Under the pieces are notes generated by a model. That model was given only the letters and a program-made list of their open reading frames with translations, did not search any database and was not told the DNA's origin. A DNA stretch of 10,000 nt from Chromera velia (taxonomy: Eukaryota; Sar; Chromeraceae), in contig JAHBMJ010004838.1 in the NCBI GenBank assembly GCA_018398765.1, positions 47,501 through 57,500 on the forward strand, given 5' to 3'. The position numbers were made by a program, and so were the translations under genes. This document shows positions 1 to 7,752 of this stretch, piece by piece (the stretch's first letter is position 1; the number at the start of each line of letters is the position of its first letter).

Positions 1-745
1 TCAGCGCCTGCTGATTGAAGTCGGCGAAGATGATGTAGCATGCGATTCCTGCAAGGGCAAGGATGGCCATCTCGAAGAAGAGCATGAGGAACCAGAACTG
101 CGTGCACAGACGCTTTCGTCGAGTCCAGTGGCAGCCTCCGCAACCCTTGGGTGCGGTATACCTGCAGACAGACAGAAGGACGCAGAGGTAAGAAGAGGAA
201 TAAAACCGTGTTTTCGAAAAGGACAGGATGTGTTTCGACCTATTGCAGAACGAATCGGGAAAACGGAAAGAAAGAAAGAAAACATGCAGCGAAAGAACGA
301 TGAGCTAGATTCCACATTTCTTGACCCACAACGGATGAGTCTACCCCGCCGTCCATGCAGGTGCAGTCCCTTCTCTTCCGAGCTCGATCTAATTTTCTAC
401 CGACTGACCGACAGATTGATTAACCAACAGACAGATTGACTGACTGATAGATAGACAGACAGAAAAACAGGCAGACAGACAAACAGACAGATTGACTGAC
501 CGTAATGGAGCCGCGTTGAAGGATCCGTCGACCTCCATCAGCTCATCTACTCTGTGTGGAGAGAAGATTTGCTGATCCAGACAGGGTTTGTTTACAGAGG
601 ATATCTGTATGGTGATCTGTTCTCCTTGCGCATTTTGGAATTGGGCAGGGAACATGTCCATGACGGAGGACGCCCGACGAGAATCTCGTCTGGCCTTCTC
701 CTCCGCCTCCTTGACGGGATCGAGTGGCTCTTCATCGAAACTCAT
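1..745 (-). CDS. 5' part of an unrecognised membrane protein gene, two exons (745-501, 161-1), continues off the left edge
   Basis: Seen: an ATG at 745 opens an 81-codon exon starting MSFDEEPLDPVKEAEEKARR and ending at a G|GTCAGT donor after 501. The next exon starts at 161 after a pyrimidine-rich CTGCAG acceptor. The first exon ends in phase 2 and the second supplies the missing base, so the frame joins exactly (…NAAPL-R-YTAPKGCGGCHW…). The joined part is 135 residues plus one base. Residues 1-30 are highly charged. A cysteine/basic patch (KGCGGCHWTRRKRLC) precedes a hydrophobic segment at about residues 103-128 (QFWFLMLFFEMAILALAGIA, then CYIIFA), so it is a likely membrane protein with a cytosolic-looking N-terminus. 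The start has A at -3. The upstream frame stays open to a TGA near 845 but has no ATG. An additional 5' exon using the CTGCAG near 810 is possible. Family not recognised: the Cys patch plus helix faintly recalls a tetraspanin third helix, but no earlier helices are present. Confidence 0.66.
162..500 (-). other. Intron with degenerate CTGT/GTCA repeats
   Basis: On the minus strand it runs from GTCAGTCAATCTG to TCTGTCTGTCTGCAG, about 339 nt. The donor-proximal 100 bases (plus 401-500) are degenerate CTGT/GTCA/ATCT tetranucleotides, and the acceptor has a long pyrimidine tract. The flanking exons agree in phase, which supports the call. Confidence 0.62.
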
Positions 746-1221
746 CTTTCTTTTTCTCTTCTTCTTTTCCCCTTTCCTGGTCTCCCTGCTTCTTCCGTCG
801 CCTTCTCCTGCAGTACGCCTAAAGGCTGCGCAAGGGGATCAGGTAGTCAGTCCGTCAGTCAGATCGGTCAGTCAAATTCCTGCTCAACGCATCAAGCAGT
901 CTGCTGCGGAGGTGAACGTCAAATCCAACGTTTGTGCACAGTTTGAAAGCTTGTCGCGACTGCACTGGCGCTTGGGTTGAAGTTTAAGCCCAGTAGAGCT
1001 AAACGACTCCTCTCTCTCCTTCCCTTGGTCGGGTCAGATTTGAACTGTCAGGGACCAAGCAGTGGAAGGCAGATGGAGGTAGGTGTTCGATGCTAAAAGC
1101 CTGCGTGCGCAAACATTAACGGCTGTCGAACAGCAATGTAAGTGTCTTGAGGTCACAACGTCGAAGATCGATTCTCCTTCAGCTCCAAGGGAGAAGGAAC
1201 GGTATCTTTGAGTCAGAATTG

Positions 1222-1286
1222 CATGCATGGTATTATATACTTGAATGCATCATGCATGCAGTTCCATGCATGCATGCATGCATTCC
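1222..1286. repeat. TGCA-rich simple repeat with GCATGC words
   Basis: Clustered GCATGC/TGCATGCA words, including four consecutive GCAT-type units near 1265-1282. TGCATGC is a known cis-motif upstream of coccidian genes. It lies some 480-540 bp upstream of the minus-strand ATG, so a promoter role is possible but not shown. Confidence 0.7.
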
Positions 1287-1313
1287 ATATACAAGTGAGA
1301 CTTGGTGAGTGCG

Positions 1314-1330
1314 CGCGCGCTTTGCGCGCG
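1314..1330. repeat. Perfect GC-rich hairpin, CGCGCGC-TTT-GCGCGCG
   Basis: A 7-bp perfect inverted repeat with a 3-base loop, in alternating CG sequence. It follows GTGAGTGC, the same octamer found at the palindrome-bearing end of the window's repeat family, so it may mark a decayed element end. Confidence 0.65.
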
Positions 1331-1406
1331 GAAGTGACTAAGGTCTTAATTGTGAGTGTGCTATGACGGGCTAAAGCTAAAGGAAAACGTTAAAAGACAT
1401 AAACAT

Positions 1407-1836
1407 ACGAGATACACCCAACCAGTTGGGTGAGTGCCTCGGGGGGCCCGTTAGGGGGTCCGCAAATTTGATTGATGCACACTATCGGGGGCTTGGGCAT
1501 GTCTTGTGCAGGTGCATGCATGCATGCATGCATGGCCGGGGCAGGGGCCACGGCAACCCGCACGAAGTATGCTTTTCGGGACTGCACAAGCATGTACTTG
1601 TAACTCCGTGTGAGTTACTTCAGGAGCACGCATGTGCGAAATAATTAAGATATGTATGATCGCGGCTCCGTACGAGTTGTTTGAGGGGCATATTTTGGAA
1701 TTTGGGTGACACCGTGATGGACAGAGATAGAAGTGACCCCCCCCCCCTAAAAAATGAAAAAATGCGTTATGCGAGTGCGTGCGATCTTGGAGCCTCTCAG
1801 CTGATCTCAGCAGAGCTGAGCTGGCCGCTGAGGCGA
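1407..1836 (+). mobile_element. Repeat copy A (about 430 bp, non-autonomous transposon-like)
   Basis: The left end is GATACACCCAAC followed by the 18-bp palindrome (1415-1432) and GTGAGTGCCTCGGGGGG. The right end is the box CCTCTCAGCTGATCTCAGC… GAGCTGG…GAGGCG. It aligns nearly end to end with the reverse complement of 9387-9798. Inside are a TGCATGCA run (1513-1534), a hairpin at 1610-1628, and C9TAAAAAATG (about 1738-1755). There is no coding capacity of note. Similar boxes at the two termini, in inverted orientation, suggest a MITE-like DNA element. No target-site duplication could be identified, so superfamily and exact edges are unknown. Confidence 0.75.
1610..1628. repeat. Hairpin GTAACTC-N5-GAGTTAC inside copy A
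   Basis: A perfect 7-bp stem with loop CGTGT. A weaker related unit (GGCTCCGTACGAGTTGTTTG) follows at about 1664. The same stem, with a different loop, is kept in copy B at 9600-9618. Confidence 0.6.
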
Positions 1837-2322
1837 CAAATTACGGTCTGATTACTAAATCCTACTAATGGTATCCAAATCCATCAATCACTCATTCAAT
1901 TAATCAACCAGTCGATTAATGAAAATTTATTTTTATTATTACAATCAATCAATCAATCAATCATTAATTTAATGTAGACGTACTAATAAATAACTAGTAT
2001 ATTAGAGTCTCCAGAAACAAACACGAATAAAACCTAGGGTTAAAAAAGTCATAATTATACTATATATAGGCTTAATTTAACTATACAAAGTGTTTTTAAT
2101 TTTTTTACCATCTGAGAGCTCCAAATAGGGTCCATTATCGCATAGGTCACTGCCGGGATACGTAGTTTTTGATAAATATTTTGTGTACCAATTGTTAAAC
2201 TTATCAATAGTCGTTAATTAGTCGGTTAAAATAAATTGTAATCAGATATGAATTTTGCGAAATCGATCTCCTCAAACCCGTGGGTCACAAACCGCTTCAT
2301 CGTAAAAGACTTGTATAACTTT
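1837..2322. other. AT-rich non-coding DNA with a short AATC run; no gene seen
   Basis: AT-rich with stop codons in all frames. It contains a short (AATC)n run at about 1942-1963 and many TTAATTA-type words. No splice-bounded open frame, RNA gene signature or recognisable transposon end was found. Confidence 0.55.
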
Positions 2323-2552
2323 ATTCAATAAATGCCGATCGATGTTGACGATCAACTTACAGAGCAAGTATAATTAAGTCAAGGAAACTTACCATGCAAT
2401 GCCATTTATTAGGCACCATCATGAAAAACATATATAAAAGAACGATATTCAATAAATGCTGGTTAATGTTGACGATTTAAGTACGATCGAGTTAAAGAAA
2501 CTTATCATGAAATAACTTTCAGGCGCTGTTATGAAAGAACATATAAAATAAG
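2323..2552 (+). repeat. Diverged tandem duplication, unit about 124 bp (2323-2440 and 2447-2552)
   Basis: Both units start ATTCAATAAATGC and share, in order, ATGTTGACGAT, a GTTAA/AGTCAA…GAAACTTA block, CATCATGAAA / TTATGAAAGAA and a final ATATAAAA. Unit starts are 124 bp apart. Point differences and small indels indicate an old duplication. Function unknown. Confidence 0.7.
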
Positions 2553-2616
2553 AGGTACATCTGAAGAGAGAAACGAAAGGGAGGAAGACGGGGGAAGAGA
2601 ATGAAATAAACAGTGA

Positions 2617-2665
2617 CAGAAAGAAAGGAAGAAAGAAAGAAAGAAACAAAGAAAAGAAAGAAAAA

Positions 2666-2705
<40 letters not shown>

Positions 2706-2751
2706 AAAAAAGAAAGAAAGAAAGAAAGAAAAAAAGAAAGAAAGAAACTTT

Positions 2752-2803
<52 letters not shown>

Positions 2804-2807
2804 AGAA
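2617..2807. repeat. (GAAA)n microsatellite
   Basis: About 190 bp of GAAA repeats with a few length-altering interruptions (extra A, and ACTTTA at about 2748). The purine strand is plus. Reading the minus strand gives an open frame of FFLS repeats, which is only the shadow of this tract. Confidence 0.95.
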
Positions 2808-3398
2808 CCACAGAACAGATAAAGAGGATAGAAGAGGTGATGGGAGAAAAGATAAAAGAGCGGAAAAGCAAAACTAGAAGCGAAATATGGAAGGTTGTCA
2901 GGATAGCAATTTTTTAAAAGCAGTCCTTGGAAAGGGCGGCCCAGTCAGAATGTTTCAGTGAACACATGTAAACAGAAAGACTAAAATTCGGGAGGTAGTC
3001 AGGCAGACAGAATGGGTACCTGGGATGATGAGAAAGCAGTCAAACAGGCAGGAAGGCAGAAGTTTGAGCACACCCAGAAAAGAAAACTAAATTAGAAATG
3101 CGGTCCGGCATACAGATGGCATATTTTGTACGACAGCCAAAAGCAGGTAGGCAGAAACATGCTGAGTCGTGCCAGAAGGAAACGTTAAGACGGAAGCAGA
3201 GTGGAATTACGACTTTTGAATCTCACAATTTGTTTGTGAGGTGGCATGTAGAGATATGTACAGCTGAGAGGTCGAATAAGTCTTAGAGGTCGGATTGAAT
3301 TGAAAGAAATGGCATGAGAGAGGTAAGATAAGAGGTTCTGAAGTGACATGCAAGTAAAAAGATGATATGTAAGTAAACAGAGTCACCAAAAGAGTAGC
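2808..3398. other. Purine-rich degenerate simple sequence; no gene seen
   Basis: The plus strand is dominated by A and G with CAGGCAG / AAGCAG / AGACAG words, which look like decayed tetranucleotide repeats. Open frames of about 60 codons occur by composition and lack splice or start context. Confidence 0.55.
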
Positions 3399-3594
3399 CT
3401 GTGTGTCTATCTGCCTGCCTGCCTGCCTGTCTATATCTCCATCTTTGCATGTCTCTCTGCCTTTCTGCTATTCTGCCAGTACCATCCTCTCATTTTGCCG
3501 GTTTGACTATTCTGCTATTTGGGATATCTGTCTGTCTCCCTAGTCTGTCTCCCCGCCTGTCTATCTGCCTGCATGCCCACCTGTCTGCGCCAGG
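3399..3594. repeat. Degenerate CTGT/CTGC/CTAT pyrimidine-rich tract
   Basis: It begins with four CTGC units (about 3411-3427), then CTGTCTAT, CTGCC and CTGTCTCC variants. It resembles the repeat in the intron at 401-500 read on the opposite strand. The 74-codon plus ORF here (MCLSACLPACLYLH) is a translation of the repeat. Confidence 0.75.
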
Positions 3595-4345
3595 TGATAG
3601 CTGGGGCATAAGAGCAATGAGATGATGGCTATGGACAGGAAAAAGCAAGAACCAAACATGGGAGAGAGTAAAGTGGGAAGAAGTTATACATTGAAATCAG
3701 AGCACTGATTTGAGCAGACGTTGAGATGATGAGAGAGTCAGTTGTAGGCCGCTGTGGACACTGAGATTTAATAAAAGCTGACGTGAGTGCGAAAGGCTCG
3801 GCGAAGAGGCAACTTAGATGACAGTACGTGGGAGAGATGTTGTATACAAAGGTGTAAATTACCGTGTAATGAGAACAGTGAAACAAAATAGGCAGGGCAG
3901 TGGATTGTTATGCGAAAGCACACGGTGAAAGCGATCATTGTTAGATCGAGCGGTGATAAGATGAATAGAGATTGATACGTATATATACGTGGAGTGAATG
4001 CATGATCGAATACAAACAGTAGACCTGCATAAGTGAACACATCAGCGCAGTGACTAGCACGAACGTATATTAATTGTAGGTAGTTGGAGAGCTGCAGGAT
4101 GCATATATATAGATAATGAGGATCGATCGTGTAATGACAGCGAGGATCGATCGTGCAATGATAGAGGCAGGCGGGAAGGAGAGAATCGGAGAAAATAGAG
4201 TGCAGTGGGATAAAGCAAACGAATGAAAGGCATTGAGAGCATACAGTGAGATGAAAGCAATGTAAGAATGAGGCCAGTGTGAGCAGTAAGTTGCTGGTGG
4301 TCGTGGATTGTTTGATTATATATATATCTTTGCAGCAATTAACAT
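3595..4345. other. Purine-rich non-coding stretch; no gene accepted
   Basis: Plus strand rich in GAGA/GATGAG/GTGAAAG words. The minus strand stays open for 193 codons (4349-3768), but the predicted protein is skewed to Cys, His, Leu, Ser and Tyr, as expected for the complement of purine-rich DNA. It has no family motif. It contains the local duplication listed next. Confidence 0.5.
4118..4164 (+). repeat. Short tandem duplication, 24-bp unit
   Basis: GAGGATCGATCGTGTAATGA is followed 24 bp later by GAGGATCGATCGTGCAATGA. Each contains the palindrome CGATCG. The two units differ at two positions over 23 bases. Confidence 0.8.
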
Positions 4346-4394
4346 GCAAATGAAGTGGCTGATCAACAAAACGGTTATTTAATCGGTTTTCATA

Positions 4395-4527
4395 CCTCGG
4401 AGGGCAGTTCAGCGGCCCTTTGAGGCCCTACATGAAATTGTACATTAACATGGATACCTTGCATACACCGCATGCGGGCGGCGGCCCTGGCACGAATACT
4501 CCCCCCCCCTGGTGCCGCATTGCCGAC
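4395..4527 (-). mobile_element. Decayed piece of the C/D/E-type repeat
   Basis: CCTCGGAGGGCAGTTCAGCG at 4395 matches the internal box of copies C, D and E (CCTCGGAGGGCAGCTCAGCC in D, reverse strand). It is followed by GGCCCTTTGAGGCCC and, 60 bases on, by CCCTGG…CCCCCCCCCTGGTGCC in the place where those copies have the GGGGGCACTC-type end. The terminal palindrome is missing. The right edge is uncertain. Confidence 0.45.
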
Positions 4528-4555
4528 TTATTCCTAATGTTGCCGAATAGTCGGC
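4522..4555. repeat. Imperfect inverted repeat, GCCGACTTATT … AATAGTCGGC
   Basis: About 10 paired bases with one bulged T and a 13-base loop. It lies between the decayed repeat piece and the plus-strand candidate gene. It may be chance or part of the element end. Confidence 0.4.
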
Positions 4556-4649
4556 TACGTATCAAAGTAGCATATATAACTCTCTTTACTGATTGTCTTC
4601 ATCATAAAAGCACGTTCAAAGCGTTTAGAAAGGTGCACTGGTTGTATAG

Positions 4650-5502
4650 ATGTCTGATTTTATCGTCTTCAAGGTAAGAAGAAGTGGTCAGACCTTTTTT
4701 TTCCCGATGTCCAGAGGAGACGGTGCGGGTTTTGTGCCGCCCGACCCACCTCACACAGCAGCCAGAGGTGGTTTTAAAAGCACCAGAGCACGTGAACGTG
4801 GCAGAGCCCCTGCATCTGCTACGCTCGGGACACAAAGGCCTGTGGTGCGTGCCCCAGGCCCCCAGACAACCCTCTACAAGTACGGAGGAGCAAAAAAGAC
4901 CGGTCAAAGCAAGACTGGAGGCATCTAGGACAACAAGATCACGACTACGACTTCTACCAAGACCCCCGAATGTTGAGCAGTGAGTCGGATACCAGTCATG
5001 TCTGACTCATCATATGTCTGCATTTCTATGCAAGTGTGAGCGATTCAAAGGCGCTGAAAGGCTGAGAAAGCAATATCTGTCTCCTTATGTCTGACCTTCT
5101 CTGCAGGTTTTTCAGGATCTCATACAGTGTCGTCTCTCTTCTGGGTAGCTTCTTTTGCCCCCTCTCACTTTTGCAAGTAGGGTTGACCGCCGGGGATAAC
5201 GGGGGTACAGTGTCAGAGGTGTAGGCAGTGAAAGGAGAAGAAGGAGGTCAAAGAAATTCGGTTGTGTGTATATGGTGTATGTGGGTTCTCCCTTCGCTCT
5301 GTGAAGGAGGACTCTACCACTTCACCCCGCCTCACCCCCCCTAAAGATTTGGAGGAGGAAGAAAACGAAGGAGGCCGTCCTCTCGGACGATTCTACAGCT
5401 GGTAAAGACTCTCCGGGGGGTCAAGCCGACGGAGAAGACTCTTCAGGGGGGGACAGTCCAGGGGGGGACTCGAGCATGATCGAGTTACGTGCGTACAAAT
5501 AA
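4650..5502 (+). CDS. Candidate four-exon gene for a small single-pass membrane protein, function unknown
   Basis: Proposed exons: 4650-4673, 4717-4979, 5107-5176, 5347-5502 (stop TAA at 5500), giving about 170 residues. Evidence seen: ATG at 4650 directly after an in-frame TAG; donor AAG|GTAAGA; acceptor behind TTTTTTTTCCC; donor CA|GTGAGT; acceptor TCTCTGCAG; donor CAA|GTAGGG; acceptor behind a C-rich tract ending AAAG. Phases agree at every join. Exon 3 encodes a hydrophobic stretch (SYSVVSLLGSFFCPLSLLQ, about residues 101-119). Exon 4 continues IWRRKKTKEA, a typical basic stop-transfer segment, then an Asp/Ser/Gly-rich tail of about 40 residues with repeated DSPGG / DSSGG. Exon 2 (ETVRVLCRPTHLTQQPEVVL…) has two cysteines and no motif I know. 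Weak points: the first intron would be only 43 nt and could instead be an acceptor from an exon further upstream. If exon 3 is not spliced at 5177 it ends at TAG 5222. No signal peptide is visible with this start. Confidence 0.5.
5177..5346 (+). other. Proposed third intron of the plus-strand candidate gene
   Basis: GTAGGGTTGACC to CACCCCCCCTAAAG, 170 nt, phase 0 on both sides. The main support is biological sense: removing it joins a transmembrane stretch directly to a basic RRKK stop-transfer motif. The alternative is read-through of exon 3 to TAG at 5222. Confidence 0.45.
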
Positions 5503-5521
5503 TAGGAACCATATGGGAACC

Positions 5522-5560
5522 ACCATGATCCCCAAGGCACTAACCTAATTAAGGGTGAGT
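5522..5560 (-). mobile_element. Decayed terminal piece of the repeat family
   Basis: CATGATCCCCAAGGCACTAA corresponds to the palindrome-bearing end of copy C (AATGCTCCCCAAGGCACTCA). After it the palindrome is degraded to CCTAATTAAGG, followed by GTGAGTAT. The similarity is short. Confidence 0.4.
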
Positions 5561-5707
5561 ATGATTCGTAGCTTTTGCAATTTTTCGTGCACACGCGGGA
5601 TTATAATATGCATACAGTTAAATCTGGCCAGTTCAATATTGTTCGCGCACATTTGTACACAAAGCATGCATGCATTCATAGCATGCTGTAGAAAATTAAG
5701 TTTATAC

Positions 5708-5790
5708 GTTCCCGGAGAGCAGCTCTAACATGCATGCATATAGCTAAATCAGAGGCCCTAAAAAGTCGGAAATTTGCATAAAAACTCTCT
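5708..5790 (-). mobile_element. Decayed internal-box piece of the repeat family
   Basis: TTCCCGGAGAGCAGCTCTAA resembles the internal box of copies C and E (TTCCCCTCAGAGGGCAGCTC in E). It shares the downstream TTGCATAAA word. GCATGCATATAG and AGAGGCCCTAAAA lie between. The copy is truncated and rearranged. Confidence 0.38.
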
Positions 5791-5865
5791 CCGGCCGCAT
5801 GGCCCAAAAAGCGTAGCTGCATGAGGGGCAGTTATAAAGAGTTAAGGTGGAAGCATGGGGATGTT

Positions 5866-6177
5866 GCCTCGGGGGGCAGCTCAGCTTTGCTGAGATCAGC
5901 CAAGAATAGCCGAGAGGCCCTGATATTGTGCGATCACTCTTTTTTTTAGGGGCTGGGGAGATCGATGTCACTACTTCATTAATTCGTGGAATTAATTCGT
6001 AGAATCAAGGTGAGTCAATATACATTTCCCCTTAGACAGCAGCTCAGCCCAGCCCGGGGGCTCTAAGACAGCGCGTACTTGCATAATCATATATATGGAC
6101 GAGACACGTTAGAATAATAATTCAAACCAGTAATGCTCCCCAAGGCACTCACCCAACTAGTTGGGTGTATCACATAC
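5866..6177 (-). mobile_element. Repeat copy C (about 310 bp)
   Basis: On the plus strand it starts with the hairpin box GCCTCGGGGGGCAGCTCAGC, TTTGCTGAGATCAGCC and GAGAGGCCCTGATA. It ends CCCCAAGGCACTCACCCAAC with the perfect 18-bp palindrome at 6150-6167, then TATCAC. The middle holds a TTTTTTTTAGGGG tract, a 13-bp duplication (ATTAATTCGTGGA / ATTAATTCGTAGA, 5978-6003), CAAGGTGAGTCAATAT, and an internal box CAGCAGCTCAGCCCAGCC. It has the same order of blocks as D and E. There is no coding capacity. Confidence 0.72.
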
Positions 6178-6202
6178 ATACGTCGTCGCAAATCTACGAT
6201 TA

Positions 6203-6246
6203 TAAAAACTCTGACGCATGCACATAAAAGCTTTGACGCATGCAGA
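6203..6246 (+). repeat. 22-bp tandem duplication containing GCATGC
   Basis: Two adjacent units, TAAAAACTCTGACGCATGCA(CA) and TAAAAGCTTTGACGCATGCA(GA), differ at three positions. Each carries TGACGCATGCA. Confidence 0.75.
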
Positions 6247-6249
6247 TAT

Positions 6250-7184
6250 ATGTTTTGCAAATAGAACTGAGGGGCCAGGCACTTAATTAACACAAAAAAT
6301 CCGGACCTTTTTTTCTTGTAATGCACCTGCGGTTGTCCTGGTTGACGAACTTACTTTTTTGTTTTTGGAATTGTATATTTTGAGATGGCTTGTTTTATTT
6401 TTACTTGATTTGTTCATGTTTACAGTCCGTCGGACTAGTAATGATGGTCTTCATTCTCTTTGGAAGGCGCGTTTATCCTTTCTTTGTTTTGTTCTAAAAC
6501 AATCTACATATGACTGATTTTCAACGTTATAGCCTTTTGTTGTCGTTTGCTTCTGCAAGTGCATCTGAGAACCATCAGCGATAGATAAAAGACAGCGGTA
6601 TGGATACGGAGGGGCGTCGCGCGCGGGACACTACGTATGTTCTCTAATTATGCCTAAAGTCTATCCATCGACTTGCAAGGATCGACATAATACTACGATT
6701 AATTGGCATGTTGATTTCGAGCTATTAATGTTTAGCTCGGCATGTATACAAAGATTCTGAATTAGTCTTTGAAGGCTTTTGCATGCATACGTTTTTTATA
6801 TATCATTTAATTAGCATGTATTTGATAAATTCCAATTCAATCAGACACTGTCAGCAGCCTGTTGGATTATACTAGATTATGGTAGATTGACCGTGTGCTC
6901 CTACTAATACATTTGTGCACAGACAACATAAGATCTCAGCTGTTGAAAGAGACTATCAATTTTCTAGAATCTCCATTACAACATGGCTGAGTGGGGGTCA
7001 AAACAAAGTTAATTCCGCTTTCCGGGCCATTCGTATGGAGTGCGTCAGATAATTAGGTATTAGGTATTAAGTTGGAAAAGTATAGGAGTATCTTCCATCT
7101 GGAAGTCAGACTCTCTCCTGGATCACCCCATGCATGGATGCATCACTCAGACATACAGCTGGCACGCTTACCATGATGGTCCGC
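6250..7184. other. AT-rich DNA; no gene, RNA or repeat end recognised
   Basis: T-rich on the plus strand from 6290 to 6530, then mixed. I looked for splice-bounded frames, for example after TTTACAG at 6425, and found only open frames of about 20 codons. A GTCGCGCGCGGGAC patch (about 6616) is an isolated GC-rich island. GGTATTAGGTATTAAG (about 7055) is a small direct repeat. Confidence 0.5.
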
Positions 7185-7187
7185 ATA

Positions 7188-7515
7188 TATACGTGATACA
7201 CCCAACTAGTTGGGTGAGTGCCTCGGGGGCAGGGCATGCATCATGCAGTTAACGTGCATATCTCGACCGTGAATGTTTATGCAAGTACGCGCTGTCTTTG
7301 GGCCTCTAAGCCGGGCTGAGCTGCCCTCCGAGGCAAAATATATATTGATTTACCTTGATTCTACGAATTAACCTCACGGAATCTTGTGAAACTTATGATA
7401 AGGATCGAATTAACCAAGCGGTGATATCGACTTCTCCCCTAAAAAATTGAGTGATCGCGCGATATCAAGGCCTTTCAACTGATCTCAGCAAAGCTGATCG
7501 AGCTGCCCCCCAAGG
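7188..7515 (+). mobile_element. Repeat copy D (about 325 bp)
   Basis: It starts TACGTGATACACCCAAC with the perfect palindrome at 7199-7216 and GTGAGTGCCTCGGGGGC. The internal box is GGGCTGAGCTGCCCTCCGAG at about 7313. After it come TTGATTCTACGAATTAACC, GATATCGACTTCTCCCCTAA and the terminal hairpin box GATCTCAGCAAAGCTGAT…GAGCTGCCCCCCAAGG. Block order is that of C reversed. It lacks C's GTGAGT motif, having TTTACCTTGATTC (GGTAAATCA on the other strand). Confidence 0.72.
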
Positions 7516-7537
7516 TGACGTACGCGTATGTATACGT

Positions 7538-7572
7538 CCCCCCACACTCACCAAACTGATTGGGTATGATAT
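7538..7572 (-). mobile_element. Orphan palindrome-bearing end of the repeat family
   Basis: CCCCCCACACTCACCAAACTGATTGGGTATGAT matches, with changes, the CCCCGAGGCACTCACCCAACTG terminus of copy B. It sits between D and E with no matching second end, so it is a fragment. Confidence 0.5.
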
Positions 7573-7752
7573 GGATATATCCCATATGTGCATACATTCT
7601 ATATTTTTTTTTTTATTCTTATTGCCTCGAGGGGCAGCTCAGCTTTGCTGAGATCAGCCGAGAGGCCCTGATATCGCACAATCATATACTTTATTTTTTA
7701 GGGGAGAGATCGATATCCCCCTCTGGTTAATTTGTAGAATCAAGGTGAGTCA

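Larger units (their letters stand above)
746..1400. other. Upstream flank of the minus-strand gene; no gene seen
   Basis: The ~70 bases next to the ATG are purine-rich on the minus strand (GAAAAGAAGAAGAG…), as expected of a 5' leader. At 839-880 there is a degenerate GTCAGTC run. Short ORFs on both strands lack convincing composition or splice context. From about 1210 the region turns into TGCA-rich simple sequence and a GC hairpin, listed separately. Confidence 0.5.

Noticed and set aside
1-161. Tetraspanin assignment for the minus-strand gene
   Set aside because: The Cys patch plus helix recalls a tetraspanin third helix, but two earlier helices would be required and the upstream exon has none.
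1-315. Minus-strand frame of 104 codons ending at the window edge
   Set aside because: It mixes intron and exon sequence in the wrong frame. The coding frame of 161-1 is the one giving the hydrophobic helix.
554-980. Two overlapping plus-strand frames of 130 codons
   Set aside because: They are antisense to the minus-strand exon 745-501 and run through its purine-rich leader. The minus-strand exon has the better protein and phase-matched splice sites.
1426-1644. Open frames inside copy A (both strands) and their counterparts in copy B at 9525-9843
   Set aside because: The frames are similar between A and B because the repeats are related. They are short, use GTG or odd starts, cross the terminal boxes and show no known domain.
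1735-1755. Telomere-like CCCTAAA sequence
   Set aside because: Only single CCCCTAAAAAA words occur, at matching positions inside several repeat copies, with no tandem telomeric run.
2449-2871. Minus-strand open frame of 140 codons rich in FFLS
   Set aside because: It is the translation of the complement of the GAAA microsatellite, with no start or splice context.
3401-3625. Plus-strand Cys/Leu/Pro-rich frame (MCLSACLPACLYLH)
   Set aside because: Translation of degenerate CTGC/CTGT repeats.
3768-4349. Minus-strand open frame of 193 codons, longest in the window
   Set aside because: It lies opposite purine-rich low-information DNA. Its Cys/His/Leu/Ser/Tyr-heavy composition and lack of motifs fit a compositional artefact, and overlapping frames on the same strand are open too.
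5978-6003. ATTAATTCGTGGA / ATTAATTCGTAGA as a target-site duplication
   Set aside because: The two words are adjacent inside copy C rather than flanking anything.
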